DNA of 64,000 nucleotides from Geomonas oryzisoli (lineage in GTDB: Bacteria; Desulfobacterota; Desulfuromonadia; Geobacterales; Geobacteraceae). The position numbers and the translations under genes were made by a program. The first letter of the stretch is position 1. The number at the start of each line of letters is the position of its first letter. A model generated the notes under the pieces. That model saw only the letters and a program-made list of their open reading frames with translations, made no database searches and was not told the DNA's origin. The stretch is taken from NCBI RefSeq assembly GCF_018986915.1, contig NZ_CP076723.1:3418501-3482500 (forward strand). Direction: 5' to 3'. This document shows, one piece after another, positions 8,570 to 16,797 of the stretch.

Positions 8570-8980
8570 TTACTGAGCGCCGCCGCAGCCGCGCGAACCG
8601 CAGCATCCTCCGACGGCGGCCTTACCGCCGACGTCACGCCCTACCACGCTGCGGAACTGCTGCGGCGTGATCACCTGGGCCACCTGGGATTGGAAGCCGC
8701 ATTTCCGGACGGCCTGGGCGAGTTTCTCGGGCGCGGTCTGCTTCGAGTCGTAACCGGCCACGACCAGACCCGACTCCAGGTCCACCTCCGCCGCCGCCAC
8801 CCCGTTTTGGGACTGCAGGGTCTCTGTGATCTTCTTGACGCAGCTGCCGCAGGTCATGCCCGCCGTGCGCAGCACCACCACCTGGTCGGCGGTGGCCCCC
8901 ACCCGCACGTAAAAGGCGAAAACGGCCAGGACGGTGACGACGACCAAAACCAGTGCACTGTTGAGGATCTTGTTTCTCAT
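8570..8980 (-). CDS. Membrane-anchored heavy-metal-associated (HMA) domain protein
   Basis: 136 residues. One transmembrane or signal segment (about 8-25) leads to an HMA fold with GMTCGSC (Cys44, Cys47), the metal-binding loop of copper and mercury chaperones. The C-terminus is an unusual short Cys/Gly cluster, CCGSRGCGG, outside the HMA fold and able to offer three more thiols. Orientation predicts the domain faces the periplasm, like MerP rather than a cytosolic CopZ. It is probably cotranscribed with the DUF2318 gene downstream. The metal (Cu, Hg, Zn or another) cannot be told from sequence. Confidence 0.85.
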   Translation of the reverse strand: MRNKILNSALVLVVVTVLAVFAFYVRVGATADQVVVLRTAGMTCGSCVKKITETLQSQNGVAAAEVDLESGLVVAGYDSKQTAPEKLAQAVRKCGFQSQVAQVITPQQFRSVVGRDVGGKAAVGGCCGSRGCGGAQ

Positions 8981-9174
8981 GGGCGGCTCCGACGGGCGCG
9001 GCAGGCGCTGGATGCGCCGGGGCTGCCCGGATGCTCACCCTTATTACAAGGAGCATGCCACGGTCCCGTGCGGAGCTAACCATCAGAGATCATTGTGCCC
9101 GGTGGAGAGGGGAACACCCGGGGCGGAAGCCCCCTGTGGAATATCCTGCAGGCACAGTAGGATTTTCCACAATT

Positions 9175-10284
9175 TCATCCCACAGCGGGGAGCAGCACCT
9201 TGAAGGTCGCCCCCCTACCCGGCTCGCTCGTCACCTCGACGCTGCCGCCGTGTCCCTCCACGATCTTTTTGGTGATCGGAAGCCCAAGTCCGGTGCCGCT
9301 TCCCTTGGTGGTGAAAAAGGGCTCGAAGATCTGGGAGATGGCTTCGGGGGCGATCCCGGGCCCCTGGTCGGTGAACCGGATCTCGACCCGGTCACCCTCC
9401 TGGTCGAAGGAGGTCGTTACCCGGACCGTCCCCCCCTCGGGCGAGGCCTGGATGCCGTTCAGCATGATGTTCAGGAAGGCCTGGCGCAGCTTCTCCGGGT
9501 CCGCCACCAGCCGCGGCAGCGTGCCGCAGCGGAGATCGAGGCTCACCCCGCAGCCGCGCGCCTGGGCGGTCAGCAGCGTCACCATGTTGCGCAGCTCCTC
9601 GTTGACGTCGCACTCCCTCTTGTCCGCGGGCTCGGGGCGCGCCATGCGCAGGAAGTCCTCCACTACCCGGTTCAGCCGGTCCGACTCCTTGACCAGGATC
9701 TCCAGAAACTCGCCGCGCTGCGCTGCGGGCGGAGCCTCCTCCATTAGGATCTCCGCCGTGCCGCGGATCGAGGCGAGCGGGTTCCTAATCTCGTGGGCAA
9801 GGATGGCGGAGAGCTCCCCCAGGGCCGACAGACGCTCGGCGCGCCTTAGCTGTTCTTCTATCCTGATGATCAGTTCCGACTGGGTCTTGAGCTGCCGGTA
9901 GGAATCCTCGAGTCCCTGCGCGGTCCGTTCCAGCTCCTCGCGCCGGCAACGCTCCTGCTGTGACAGGAAACCGGTGATCCCCCCCACGACGTTGTAGAGG
10001 ATCACCTCCAGGTACTTCTCCATCTCCATGGCGATGTGCCCGCCCCACTGGAACAGGATGTGCGGGGCGTAGGCCAGGGTGACCAGGATGGCGCAGCCGA
10101 TGCCGCCGCGGAACCCGAACCAGTAGGCGGCAAGTATGATGGGGATGTAATACAGGCGCTGGAAGATGTCGTGCAACATCCCGAGCCTGAGCGGCGTCAG
10201 GTAGTGCAGCAGGCTGATCGCCACGACGCAGGCGAAGAGTGCGCCCCCTTTGATAAGGCCCGCAGGCCTGCTGCCCGCTGTCAC
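9175..10284 (-). CDS. Membrane sensor histidine kinase
   Basis: 369 residues from GTG 10284, which lies immediately after the ferredoxin stop and is preceded by GGAGGAGTAAG. About three hydrophobic segments (12-30, 43-60, 62-80) form a small membrane sensor with little extracytoplasmic sequence. A coiled coil (about 108-150) leads to the dimerisation box AHEIRNPL (phosphoacceptor His164), then an N box (LNIMLNGIQA), DQGPGIA and GTGLGLPI of the HATPase domain. No receiver or partner regulator lies adjacent, so it is an orphan NtrB/ZraS-like kinase. Translational coupling to a ferredoxin is unusual. Confidence 0.9.
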   Translation of the reverse strand: MTAGSRPAGLIKGGALFACVVAISLLHYLTPLRLGMLHDIFQRLYYIPIILAAYWFGFRGGIGCAILVTLAYAPHILFQWGGHIAMEMEKYLEVILYNVVGGITGFLSQQERCRREELERTAQGLEDSYRQLKTQSELIIRIEEQLRRAERLSALGELSAILAHEIRNPLASIRGTAEILMEEAPPAAQRGEFLEILVKESDRLNRVVEDFLRMARPEPADKRECDVNEELRNMVTLLTAQARGCGVSLDLRCGTLPRLVADPEKLRQAFLNIMLNGIQASPEGGTVRVTTSFDQEGDRVEIRFTDQGPGIAPEAISQIFEPFFTTKGSGTGLGLPITKKIVEGHGGSVEVTSEPGRGATFKVLLPAVG

Positions 10285-10285
10285 C

Positions 10286-10480
10286 TTACTCCTCCCACCC
10301 GATGCACGACACCGGGCAGAGCTCTACGGCCTGCGTCTGGATCACGTGCTCCGCGGCGCCGGCAGGGTCGTAACACTCCGACTTGCCGTGCGCGTCGAAG
10401 CGGAACACCTGCGGGCAGTTGGCGATGCAGATGCCGCAGCTGATGCATTGTTCCTTGTCCACCCATGGTCTTCTTGCCAC
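10286..10480 (-). CDS. Small [4Fe-4S] ferredoxin
   Basis: 64 residues from GTG 10480 (AGGGGG about 5 nt upstream). An upstream in-frame start would add 26 residues with no match to ferredoxins, so the short form is preferred. Ligand pattern CxxCxxCxxxC (Cys12, 15, 18, 22) plus CPVSC (Cys55, 59) indicates one [4Fe-4S] cluster held by three N-terminal cysteines and Cys55, with Cys22 and Cys59 possibly a disulfide. It is a low-potential cytoplasmic electron carrier of the single-cluster type. It ends 1 nt before the sensor kinase start. Confidence 0.87.
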   Translation of the reverse strand: MARRPWVDKEQCISCGICIANCPQVFRFDAHGKSECYDPAGAAEHVIQTQAVELCPVSCIGWEE

Positions 10481-10653
10481 CGACTCCCCCTTCTTCTTCG
10501 CGAGGTCGGCCCGGCGGGATGCCGGACCACTGGCCACTATAGCGCAGATGCCGGCCAACTTCCCAATGAAAAATGGCAGATGGCAACCTTGACAATCGCA
10601 CCGGCCACCGGAAAATCGTTAGATTATTTTAAAGTTCAAGACAAGGGGGCGAC

Positions 10654-11550
10654 ATGCGCGCATGGCCGGACATGAGCGGCAAGATCTGCCTGGTGACCGG
10701 AGCCAGTTCCGGAATCGGTAGAGCCACGGCGCTCGCCCTGGCCCGGGAGGGGGCGACGCTGATCGGGGTGGGTCGCGACCCGGTGCGCTGCGAAAAGAGC
10801 GCGGAAGCGATCAAGCGGGGAAGCGGCAATTACCAGGTCGAGTTCTGGCGGGCCGATCTCTCCAGCCAGGAGGAGATCCGCGCACTCGCGCGCCGTTTCC
10901 GCGCGGTCTACCCGCGCCTGGACCTGCTGGTTAACAACGCCGGGGGGAGATTCGCCCGACGCCTCACCACGCCCGAAGGGGTGGAGATGACCTTCGCCCT
11001 CAACCACCTGGGGTACTTCCTGTTGACCCTGCTCCTTTGGGAGCGGCTGCATCAGGGGGAGCGGGCCAGGGTAGTCAACGTCGCCTCCGGCGCCCATCGC
11101 GGCTGTTCCGGCATCGACTTCGAGGACCTGAACCTCGAGCGGGAGTACGACGGCAGGAGGGCCTATGCCCAGTCCAAGCTGGCGAACCTGCTCTTCACCT
11201 ACGAGCTGGCCCGCCGCCTGGAGGGAAGCGGGGTCACGGCCAACGCGGCGGCACCCGGAAACGTGCTGAGCCGCTTTGCGCTGAACAACGGCGCGGGGAG
11301 CTGGCTCTCCCATCTGGTCGGCTCCCTGAAAAGCGGCAACCTGGTCGGACCGCGCCGGGGGGCCCGCACCGTGCTCTATCTCGCCTGCGCCGGCGAGGTT
11401 GGGGGGCGAAGCGGCGGCTACTACGCGGCGGGGAAGGATACCTCATCCTCCCCCGCTTCCTACGACCGGGCCGCGGCCGAGCGTCTTTGGCAGATAAGCC
11501 TGGACCTTACCGGACTCGGGGACCAGGCGCGGCAAAGGAGACTGCCATGA
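10654..11550 (+). CDS. Short-chain dehydrogenase/reductase (retinol-dehydrogenase-like)
   Basis: 298 residues. Classical SDR marks: TGASSGIG nucleotide-binding motif (15-22), NNAG, and catalytic YAQSK (Tyr171, Lys175). Length and the C-terminal extension after the Rossmann fold fit the retinol-dehydrogenase-like branch that uses NADP(H). The substrate is unknown. The ATG at 10654 has no strong ribosome site nearby, and an alternative ATG six codons later (MSGKICLV) would also give a full fold. It overlaps the next gene by ATGA, so the two are cotranscribed. Confidence 0.9.
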   Translation: MRAWPDMSGKICLVTGASSGIGRATALALAREGATLIGVGRDPVRCEKSAEAIKRGSGNYQVEFWRADLSSQEEIRALARRFRAVYPRLDLLVNNAGGRFARRLTTPEGVEMTFALNHLGYFLLTLLLWERLHQGERARVVNVASGAHRGCSGIDFEDLNLEREYDGRRAYAQSKLANLLFTYELARRLEGSGVTANAAAPGNVLSRFALNNGAGSWLSHLVGSLKSGNLVGPRRGARTVLYLACAGEVGGRSGGYYAAGKDTSSSPASYDRAAAERLWQISLDLTGLGDQARQRRLP

Positions 11551-12056
11551 TAAACCTGCGCACGCTGACCTTGCTCCTGGCGCTTCAGGGATTGACCGCC
11601 GACTTGCACGCCGACGAGACCTACTACCCCTACCAGTTCTACGATGACTATTACCGACAACTGGAGCAGGGCCCGCCGCCGGCTCCCGCGCCGCCGGGGG
11701 AGGAGCCGGTCCGGCCGGAGCCGTCCGCGGCGAAGCGTCCCCCCTTGTTCCTGTTCCCGGCCGAGCTGGGGTTCGGCGTGGCGGCTGCGAGCAACGAGGA
11801 TCTCTTTTACCTTGCCGGGACCTATTTCAAGGTGAGCGACGGGGGATGGTACCGTTCCCGTTCCTGGCGCGGGCCATGGACCCGGGTGCCGCGCGGCAAG
11901 CTCCCCCCCGAGCTCTCCCGGCACACGCTCGTCAAGATACGCACCCTGCGCAACCGGGAATTCCGTAGTTTCTGGGAGCTAAAGGGGAGCTACCGGGGAC
12001 GGGTGTTCCGCCCGGGCGTCGAACCGGCGCCCCCGGCAGTGAAGCGGCCCAACTAG
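11547..12056 (+). CDS. Small secreted protein of unknown function
   Basis: 169 residues. An N-terminal signal (about 1-22, ending LHADE) is followed by a Tyr/Pro-rich segment with PPPAPAPPGEEP, then a compact domain containing FYLAGTYFKVSDGGWYRS and WRGPW. That pattern (a short strand, then W-Y and W-RGPW) is seen in small periplasmic proteins of unknown role. Its stop TAG shares the palindrome CTAG with the stop of the convergent ArsS-like gene, so the two coding regions overlap by 4 nt with no room for a terminator. Family not named. Confidence 0.75.
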   Translation: MINLRTLTLLLALQGLTADLHADETYYPYQFYDDYYRQLEQGPPPAPAPPGEEPVRPEPSAAKRPPLFLFPAELGFGVAAASNEDLFYLAGTYFKVSDGGWYRSRSWRGPWTRVPRGKLPPELSRHTLVKIRTLRNREFRSFWELKGSYRGRVFRPGVEPAPPAVKRPN

Positions 12057-12073
12057 GCCACGATGCTGCCGCC
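12035..12073 (-). promoter_or_regulatory. Candidate bacterial SECIS element
   Basis: Directly after the TGA, read on the minus strand, GUGGCC (12061-12056) pairs with GGCCGC (12049-12044) around a six-base loop UAGUUG. An outer helix GGCAG/CUGCC (12070-12066 with 12039-12035) can extend it. The stem starts 12 nt after the TGA, and the loop carries GU as in SelB-bound mini-helices. The terminal UAG stop falls inside this loop. Shape and spacing fit; SelB binding is untested. Confidence 0.65.
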
Positions 12074-13030
12074 TCAGGTGAATCCGGAACCGACCGTGCA
12101 GGCATAGCAGTGATCGGCGGCGGCAATGGCGGTTCCCGGGGGGGGGAGTTCGGTGAGGGCGGAGACGAGGCGTTGCTCTCCGCCGAGGAAGATGCCCTGG
12201 GCCAGATGGAAATCGCAGTCGTAGAGCCGCCCGCACCAGTCCACGGACAGCTGGCCGCGGCACATCAGACCGGCCACGGCACAGGGGTTGAAGCCCGCGC
12301 GGAGCTGCTCCAGGTAGCCCTCCAGGTTGCCCGATCGCTCCAGGAAACTGCGGAACCGCCCCAGCGGGACGTTGGCGAAGGTGTAGAGGTTGTGGAAACT
12401 GACGCCGTGTTTGCGGGCCAGGTCGCGCCGGAACTTCTCCTGGGCCTGGAGCTGCGGCGGCGGCAGGAAGGCCCCGGAGGGGTTGCTGACCAGGTCCAGT
12501 TCCAGGGGGCTCCCCGGCAGGCCGTACCCCAGCTCGTTAAGCCTCTGCAGTGCCCGGATGCTCCTTTGCCACACCCCCGCGCCGCGCTGGGCCTCGGTCT
12601 GGGCCTGGTTCCCGGCCGGCAGCGAGGCGACCAGCACCACCTTCAGCTCACGGTACAGCCGCAAGAGCGCTTCACCCCGCTCTCCCTCCAGCGACACCAA
12701 GTTGCTGCGCAGGATGAGCCTCGGGGTCTCCGATGCCAGCCCCCGTACCAGGAAGGGGAGTTCCGGGACCAGCTCCGGAGCGCCTCCGGTCACATCGATG
12801 CTGTCGAACCTGAAGCGGCGGGCACAGGCAATAACCTCCCCCATGACCGAGCGCGACATCATTTCGCTGCGTGCCGGGCCCGCCTCCAGGTGGCAGTGGC
12901 CGCAGGCGAGGTCGCAGGCGAGGCCGACGTTCACCTGCAGCGCCGTGGTCCGCTCCCGGGTGAGCGACAGGTCATGGCGCGCAAGACGCTCCCCGAAACT
13001 CTCCCCCTGCCTCCCCGTTGCCACGTCCAT
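12053..13030 (-). CDS. arsS: ArsS-like radical SAM protein with in-frame TGA (candidate selenoprotein)
   Basis: Conventional reading stops at TGA 12074-12076 after 318 residues, but the frame continues through GGSIVA to TAG at 12053-12055, giving 325 residues with the TGA at position 319. Radical SAM cluster motif: CDLACGHC (Cys39, 43, 46). The C-terminal Cys-rich region reads CYACTVGSGFT-TGA-GG, matching the ArsS family end where Cys or selenocysteine follows CxxC..GSG. ArsS is known as a radical SAM (seleno)protein of arsenosugar biosynthesis. A hairpin suited to a bacterial SECIS follows the TGA. Its upstream partner is the AhpD-like gene typical of this pathway. No arsM lies in the window. 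Confidence 0.85.
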
Positions 13031-13039
13031 CCCCGTCTC

Positions 13040-13372
13040 CTAAAGCGAGAGTTTCTCGGCTATCTTGCGCATCTGCACACCGTGCACCAAAGAGGCGCCA
13101 CCGCGAATCGCCGTCACCACGTGCAACGCTTCGGTCATCTCGCCCAGGTGCGACCCCTTCTCCAGGCAGGCCCTGGTGTAGGCGTCGATGCAGTAGGGGC
13201 ATTGCACGGTGTGGGCGACGGCAAGGGCGATGAGCGCCTTTTCCCGTTCGGTCAGCTCCCCTTCGGCGAATACCTCGTTGTAGTAGTCGAAGAATTTCCC
13301 CGCCAGTTCCGGCGCGTCCTTGCCGATCTCGGCGAAGCTCCCCAGATCCTTGGGATCGTAGTAGGTTTCCAT
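13040..13372 (-). CDS. AhpD-like carboxymuconolactone-decarboxylase-family protein, arsenosugar-associated
   Basis: 110 residues from ATG 13372 (AAAGGAG upstream); the longer reading to 13456 lacks a ribosome site. Single CMD/AhpD domain with redox pair CPYC (Cys58, Cys61) and a downstream His in ALHVV, so a thiol peroxidase or disulfide-type activity is possible. Proteins of this size next to ArsS are known as arsenosugar biosynthesis-associated peroxidase-like proteins. Nine bases separate its stop from the ArsS start, so they form an operon. The redox pair uses Cys, not selenocysteine. Confidence 0.86.
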   Translation of the reverse strand: METYYDPKDLGSFAEIGKDAPELAGKFFDYYNEVFAEGELTEREKALIALAVAHTVQCPYCIDAYTRACLEKGSHLGEMTEALHVVTAIRGGASLVHGVQMRKIAEKLSL

Positions 13373-13596
13373 CTGTTCTCCTTTGCCGCAGGTGTCTCCG
13401 GCGGCGACGCCGGCGGTACTCACGCGGCGCGGGCGCCAGCATACCGGAAAGCCCACTGGGGGTAAAGAGGGAAAGCGCCGTCACGTTCATTAGTAAAAGA
13501 GGAGACGGGGACGCCGCCACCCCGTGCCGCACCGGCGACCGCGCCGCTGCCGGATCGGTGAACGCTGTCATCACCTCAGCTTCATGAAAAAGTCGC

Positions 13597-13624
13597 TTGA
13601 AATGGTGCAAGCTGTCATTATACT
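13597..13624 (+). promoter_or_regulatory. Sigma70-type promoter of the Rieske/cytochrome b operon
   Basis: TTGAAA (13597-13602), 16 nt spacer, TATACT (13619-13624), 36 nt before the Rieske ATG. Five of six bases match consensus in each element. No operator is evident. Confidence 0.6.
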
Positions 13625-13659
13625 TGTGCCGAATCGACAGACAACAGCAGGGAGGAAGC

Positions 13660-14079
13660 ATGGAGAACGAGGGGAGGAGGAAGTTTCTCGGAGTCTGCGT
13701 CGCCGGGGCCACGGCCGCCGCTGCGGTCGCCGCGGGATATCCGGTTTTCCGTTACCTGGCGCCCAAGTCCGGCCAGGGGGGCGCCGCCAAGCTGGTGATC
13801 CCGGTAGGGGAGCTCAAAGAAGGGGACGCCAAGTTTTTCGAATTCGCCGGTTCCTCGGCCGTACTGATCAAGACCAAGAGCGGTGAGTTGGTCGCCCTCT
13901 CCGCGGTCTGCACCCACCTTGGCTGCATCGTGCAGTGGGTCAAGGAGAAGCAGCAGTTTCTCTGCCCCTGTCACGGCGGCCAGTTCTCCACCGACGGCAC
14001 GGTGCTGGGAGGCCCCCCGCCCCGTCCGCTCGCCAAGATCCCCCTCACCGTCACCGAAGGGAACATCACCATCGGCTAA
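13660..14079 (+). CDS. Rieske [2Fe-2S] protein of a menaquinol oxidoreductase
   Basis: 139 residues from ATG 13660 (GGGAGG ribosome site). The N-terminus GRRKFLG followed by a hydrophobic helix is a Tat-type signal anchor, as usual for Rieske proteins exported folded. Cluster boxes are CTHLGC (Cys84, His86, Cys89) and CPCHGG (Cys102, Cys104, His105). It should oxidise quinol at the outer face of the cytoplasmic membrane with the cytochrome b that follows. It is the first gene of a three-gene operon with cytochrome b and a five-haem protein. Confidence 0.95.
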   Translation: MENEGRRKFLGVCVAGATAAAAVAAGYPVFRYLAPKSGQGGAAKLVIPVGELKEGDAKFFEFAGSSAVLIKTKSGELVALSAVCTHLGCIVQWVKEKQQFLCPCHGGQFSTDGTVLGGPPPRPLAKIPLTVTEGNITIG

Positions 14080-14100
14080 CCCCCAGGGAGGCAAACGCCC

Positions 14101-15198
14101 ATGCTAAAGAGGCTGTACCGCTGGCTCGACCTGCGCATCGGGGTCGGCGAGATCGTGGAGAAGGAGCTGACCGGCTACCTGCTGCCGCGCAACATCAACG
14201 AATGGTATTCACTAGGAAGCGTGCTCCTGGTGATCTTCGCCCTGCAGGTGATCACCGGGATGCTGCTCATGATCTACTACGTCCCAGACGCCGACAAGGC
14301 CTTCAAGAGCGTCACCTTCATCATGAACGAGGTCCCCTACGGCTGGCTGATCCGGCTGTGCCACGCGGTGGGCTCGAACATGATGGTGGCGGTGCTCATC
14401 CTGCACATGCTCTCCACCCTGCTCATGGGGAGCTACAAGGCGCCGCGCGAGCTGAACTGGGTCACCGGCTTCACGCTGCTCGCGCTGGTGCAGGGGATCT
14501 CGCTCACCGGCTACCTGGCACCCTGGAGCCAGCTCTCCTTCTGGGCCACCACGGTCGCCACCAACAGCGCCAGCGCGGTCCCGGTAGTCGGCCCGTACCT
14601 GGTGGAGTTCCTGCGCGGCGGCAAGCTGGTCGGGCCGCCCACCCTGGGACGCTTCTTCGCCCTGCACGCGGCGGTTCTCCCCGTGGTGATCGCCGCCGTC
14701 ATCGGTGCCCACCTGTTCCTGCTCAAGCGGACCGGCATCTCGGCGCCTCCCTTCGGCAGGGAGGGAACGGCAAACCCGTTCGAGGCGCAACAGTACCACT
14801 ACCAGGGGCACCCAGGCGGCATACCGTTCTTCCCCAATTACGTGCTGCAGGACCTGACCTCGATCTCGATCTACTTCGCGGTGTTTCTGGCGGTGGTCTT
14901 CTTCTGGCCCGGCATGCCCTTCACCCCGGACGCTTTCGTGCCGGCCGACCCGTTCAAGACGCCGGCCCACATCAAGCCGGAGTGGTACTTTCTGGCCAAC
15001 TACCAGACCCTGAAGATCTTCCCGAGCGAGTTGCTGGGGCTCTCGGTGCAGGCGGCGGCGATGACCTTCCTGGCGCTGCTCCCCTTCATCGACCGCTCTC
15101 CGGAGCGGCATCCGCTGAAGCGCCCCGTATTCCTGACCCTGGTGATAGCGGGCATCCTGCTCTGGATCGCCCTTAGCGTATGGGGGCACCTGTCATGA
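14101..15198 (+). CDS. Cytochrome b subunit (b6/subunit IV fused type)
   Basis: 365 residues, polytopic. The N-terminal half holds the four-helix b-haem bundle with His pairs in RLCHAVGSNM and VLILHMLST. The C-terminal half carries PEWYFL, the PEWY quinol-site motif, with the remaining helices, so cytochrome b6-like and subunit IV parts are fused in one chain. GGGAGG lies 11 nt before ATG 14101. With the Rieske protein and the five-haem protein it forms a bc-type complex in which a multihaem c replaces cytochrome c1, as known in Geobacter. It passes menaquinol electrons to periplasmic cytochromes. Confidence 0.95.
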   Translation: MLKRLYRWLDLRIGVGEIVEKELTGYLLPRNINEWYSLGSVLLVIFALQVITGMLLMIYYVPDADKAFKSVTFIMNEVPYGWLIRLCHAVGSNMMVAVLILHMLSTLLMGSYKAPRELNWVTGFTLLALVQGISLTGYLAPWSQLSFWATTVATNSASAVPVVGPYLVEFLRGGKLVGPPTLGRFFALHAAVLPVVIAAVIGAHLFLLKRTGISAPPFGREGTANPFEAQQYHYQGHPGGIPFFPNYVLQDLTSISIYFAVFLAVVFFWPGMPFTPDAFVPADPFKTPAHIKPEWYFLANYQTLKIFPSELLGLSVQAAAMTFLALLPFIDRSPERHPLKRPVFLTLVIAGILLWIALSVWGHLS

Positions 15199-15995
15199 TC
15201 CGCAAAAACACCCTGGCCATACTGGTCCTTGCCTCGTTCGCCTTCCTGAAGCCGGCCCTGGCCGCACCGGTGGAGCAGCCGGAGACGGTCTGCATCCAGT
15301 GCCACGGCACCCTGCCCGACCGGTTGGGAGCGCCGGTCAACCTCTGGCGCGGCAGCATCCACGCCGACAACGGCATTTCCTGCAACGGCTGCCATGGCGG
15401 CGACCCAAAAGACGCGGCCAACGCCATGACCCCGCAACGCGGGTTTCTGGGAGCACCCAAGGAGAAGGACATCCCCGCGTTCTGCGGGCGCTGTCATCCC
15501 GGCGTCTACAAGGATTACCTCTCCAGCGCGCACGGCAGGGCCCTCGGTGCCGGCGGCCCCACCTGCGTCACCTGCCACAGCAACCACCAGGTGGTGAAGG
15601 CGTCGCTCGCCCTCATCAACGAGAAGAGCTGCACCCGCTGCCACAGCTTCGACCGGGCCAGGGCGATCCGGGACGCCATGCAGCAGACCGAAGGGTATAT
15701 CGACAACATCTCGCGCAGGATCGCCGACTTCCAGGTGAGCGGCGTGGATACCGAGAAGATGGCCAAGTCGCTGTTCTCGGTGAGAAACCGCTTCCACACC
15801 CTGTTCCACGACGTGGACGTGGCCCGGGTGAAGGGGGAGTCTGCCGCCATCAACAAGGAGTTGGGAAAACTGGATGCGGCCCTCAAGGAGATCGAGCGGT
15901 CGCATGAGAAAAGGCGGGTTGCGGGGGGGATCGCGGTCGGCTTCATGGTCCTGCTCGCGGTCCTGTTTCACCTGATGAAGAAAAGTTACGACTAG
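15195..15995 (+). CDS. Five-haem membrane-anchored cytochrome c of the bc-type complex
   Basis: 266 residues from ATG 15195, in ATGA overlap with the cytochrome b stop. Signal peptide 1-24 (ALAA). Five CxxCH sites: CIQCH, CNGCH, CGRCH, CVTCH and CTRCH. A helical region follows (about residues 150-235), then a C-terminal transmembrane helix (VGFMVLLAVLFHLM) with a short cytoplasmic tail, so the haem domain faces the periplasm. It replaces cytochrome c1 as electron exit. The stop TAG shares the palindrome CTAG with the convergent acyltransferase gene, a 4-nt overlap. Confidence 0.93.
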   Translation: MIRKNTLAILVLASFAFLKPALAAPVEQPETVCIQCHGTLPDRLGAPVNLWRGSIHADNGISCNGCHGGDPKDAANAMTPQRGFLGAPKEKDIPAFCGRCHPGVYKDYLSSAHGRALGAGGPTCVTCHSNHQVVKASLALINEKSCTRCHSFDRARAIRDAMQQTEGYIDNISRRIADFQVSGVDTEKMAKSLFSVRNRFHTLFHDVDVARVKGESAAINKELGKLDAALKEIERSHEKRRVAGGIAVGFMVLLAVLFHLMKKSYD

Positions 15996-16492
15996 AGTTT
16001 TTTGAGGCCGAAAAGGAACTTCTGGTACTGGATCTGACCGTTCTCGGTGAGCGGATGGGTGATCCGTGCCAGGGGTTCCGCCGCCGGGGGGCCGTAGAGG
16101 ACACCGGGGGGGACGTTCCTGGTGACCACGCTCCCCGCCACCACGACGGACCCCTCGCCGATGGCGACCCCTTCAAGGATAGTACAATTTGGGCCGATAA
16201 AGACGTCGTTGCCGATCACCACCCCGGTCCGGGCATCTTCGGGAGAATGGTTGCCCAGGTAGAAGTGGGCGAAGACAGTACAGCGCAGCCCGATGGTGAC
16301 GTTGTCGCCGATCTCGATCTTTTCCGGGTGCTGGTCGTCTAGGTACACCAGCTGGCTGATCCAGACCTTTTTCCCCATCCGGACGCCGCGCACCTTGTGC
16401 AGCCAGGGACGTAGCGTGTATCCGCCAGGGGCGAACATGGCGAGCTTCCCCAGAACCCTCTGGATGATCCTGCCGCGCATCGTGCCTCGCAT
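15992..16492 (-). CDS. Hexapeptide-repeat acyltransferase
   Basis: 166 residues. A left-handed beta-helix of hexapeptide repeats (IEIGDNVTIGLRCTVF, VVIGNDVFIGPNCTI, VAIGEGSVVVAGSVV) with an early HFYLGNH segment marks the LbH acetyl/acyltransferase class (maltose/galactoside acetyltransferase-like or LPS-modifying). The substrate is unknown. It ends the minus-strand set ACP, NAD-synthase-like, AMP ligase and asparagine synthase remnant, where it could acylate a sugar or carrier-bound product. It is convergent with the preceding cytochrome gene and overlaps it by 4 nt at CTAG. Confidence 0.85.
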   Translation of the reverse strand: MRGTMRGRIIQRVLGKLAMFAPGGYTLRPWLHKVRGVRMGKKVWISQLVYLDDQHPEKIEIGDNVTIGLRCTVFAHFYLGNHSPEDARTGVVIGNDVFIGPNCTILEGVAIGEGSVVVAGSVVTRNVPPGVLYGPPAAEPLARITHPLTENGQIQYQKFLFGLKKL

Positions 16493-16500
16493 CGTCCCCC

Positions 16501-16773
16501 CTAGCCGGCGTTTGCGACGCCGGCCGCATTACCCTGCCGCTTTCCTTCCACGAACGCCGCCACCCGCCGCACCGAGTCGAGATTTTCAGGGATCAGTTCC
16601 TCGTCCGCCACCGCCACCTGGTAACGCTCCTGGAGGTAGGCCACCAGTTGCAGGATACCGGTGGAATCAACGATTCCTTCCCTGATGAAGGAGCTGTCGT
16701 CGGTTAGCCCGCCGGCATCACCGAAGAGGAAATTCTCAACCACGAAGTTTCTGATCTCATCCTTTAGGTTCAT
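16501..16773 (-). CDS. Acyl/peptidyl carrier protein
   Basis: 90 residues. A four-helix carrier with the phosphopantetheine attachment Ser37 in IVDSTGIL, acidic N-terminus and an Ala/Gly-rich C-terminal tail. The DST variant is typical of stand-alone carriers in small-molecule or surface-glycan clusters rather than of AcpP (DSLD). A dedicated AMP ligase (17868-19412) in the same operon probably loads it. It ends 8 nt before the acyltransferase stop region and follows the NAD-synthase-like gene by 24 nt. Confidence 0.87.
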   Translation of the reverse strand: MNLKDEIRNFVVENFLFGDAGGLTDDSSFIREGIVDSTGILQLVAYLQERYQVAVADEELIPENLDSVRRVAAFVEGKRQGNAAGVANAG

Positions 16774-16797
16774 CTGTCGCCTCCTTTGCGTAAGCTG

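Noticed and set aside
10587..10625. Sigma70 promoter before the short-chain dehydrogenase
   Set aside because: TTGACA is present but no -10 lies at 16-18 nt; spacing to the nearest TA-rich box is about 25 nt.
13040..13372. Selenocysteine in the AhpD-like CPYC motif
   Set aside because: Both positions are TGC codons, not TGA; ordinary cysteines.
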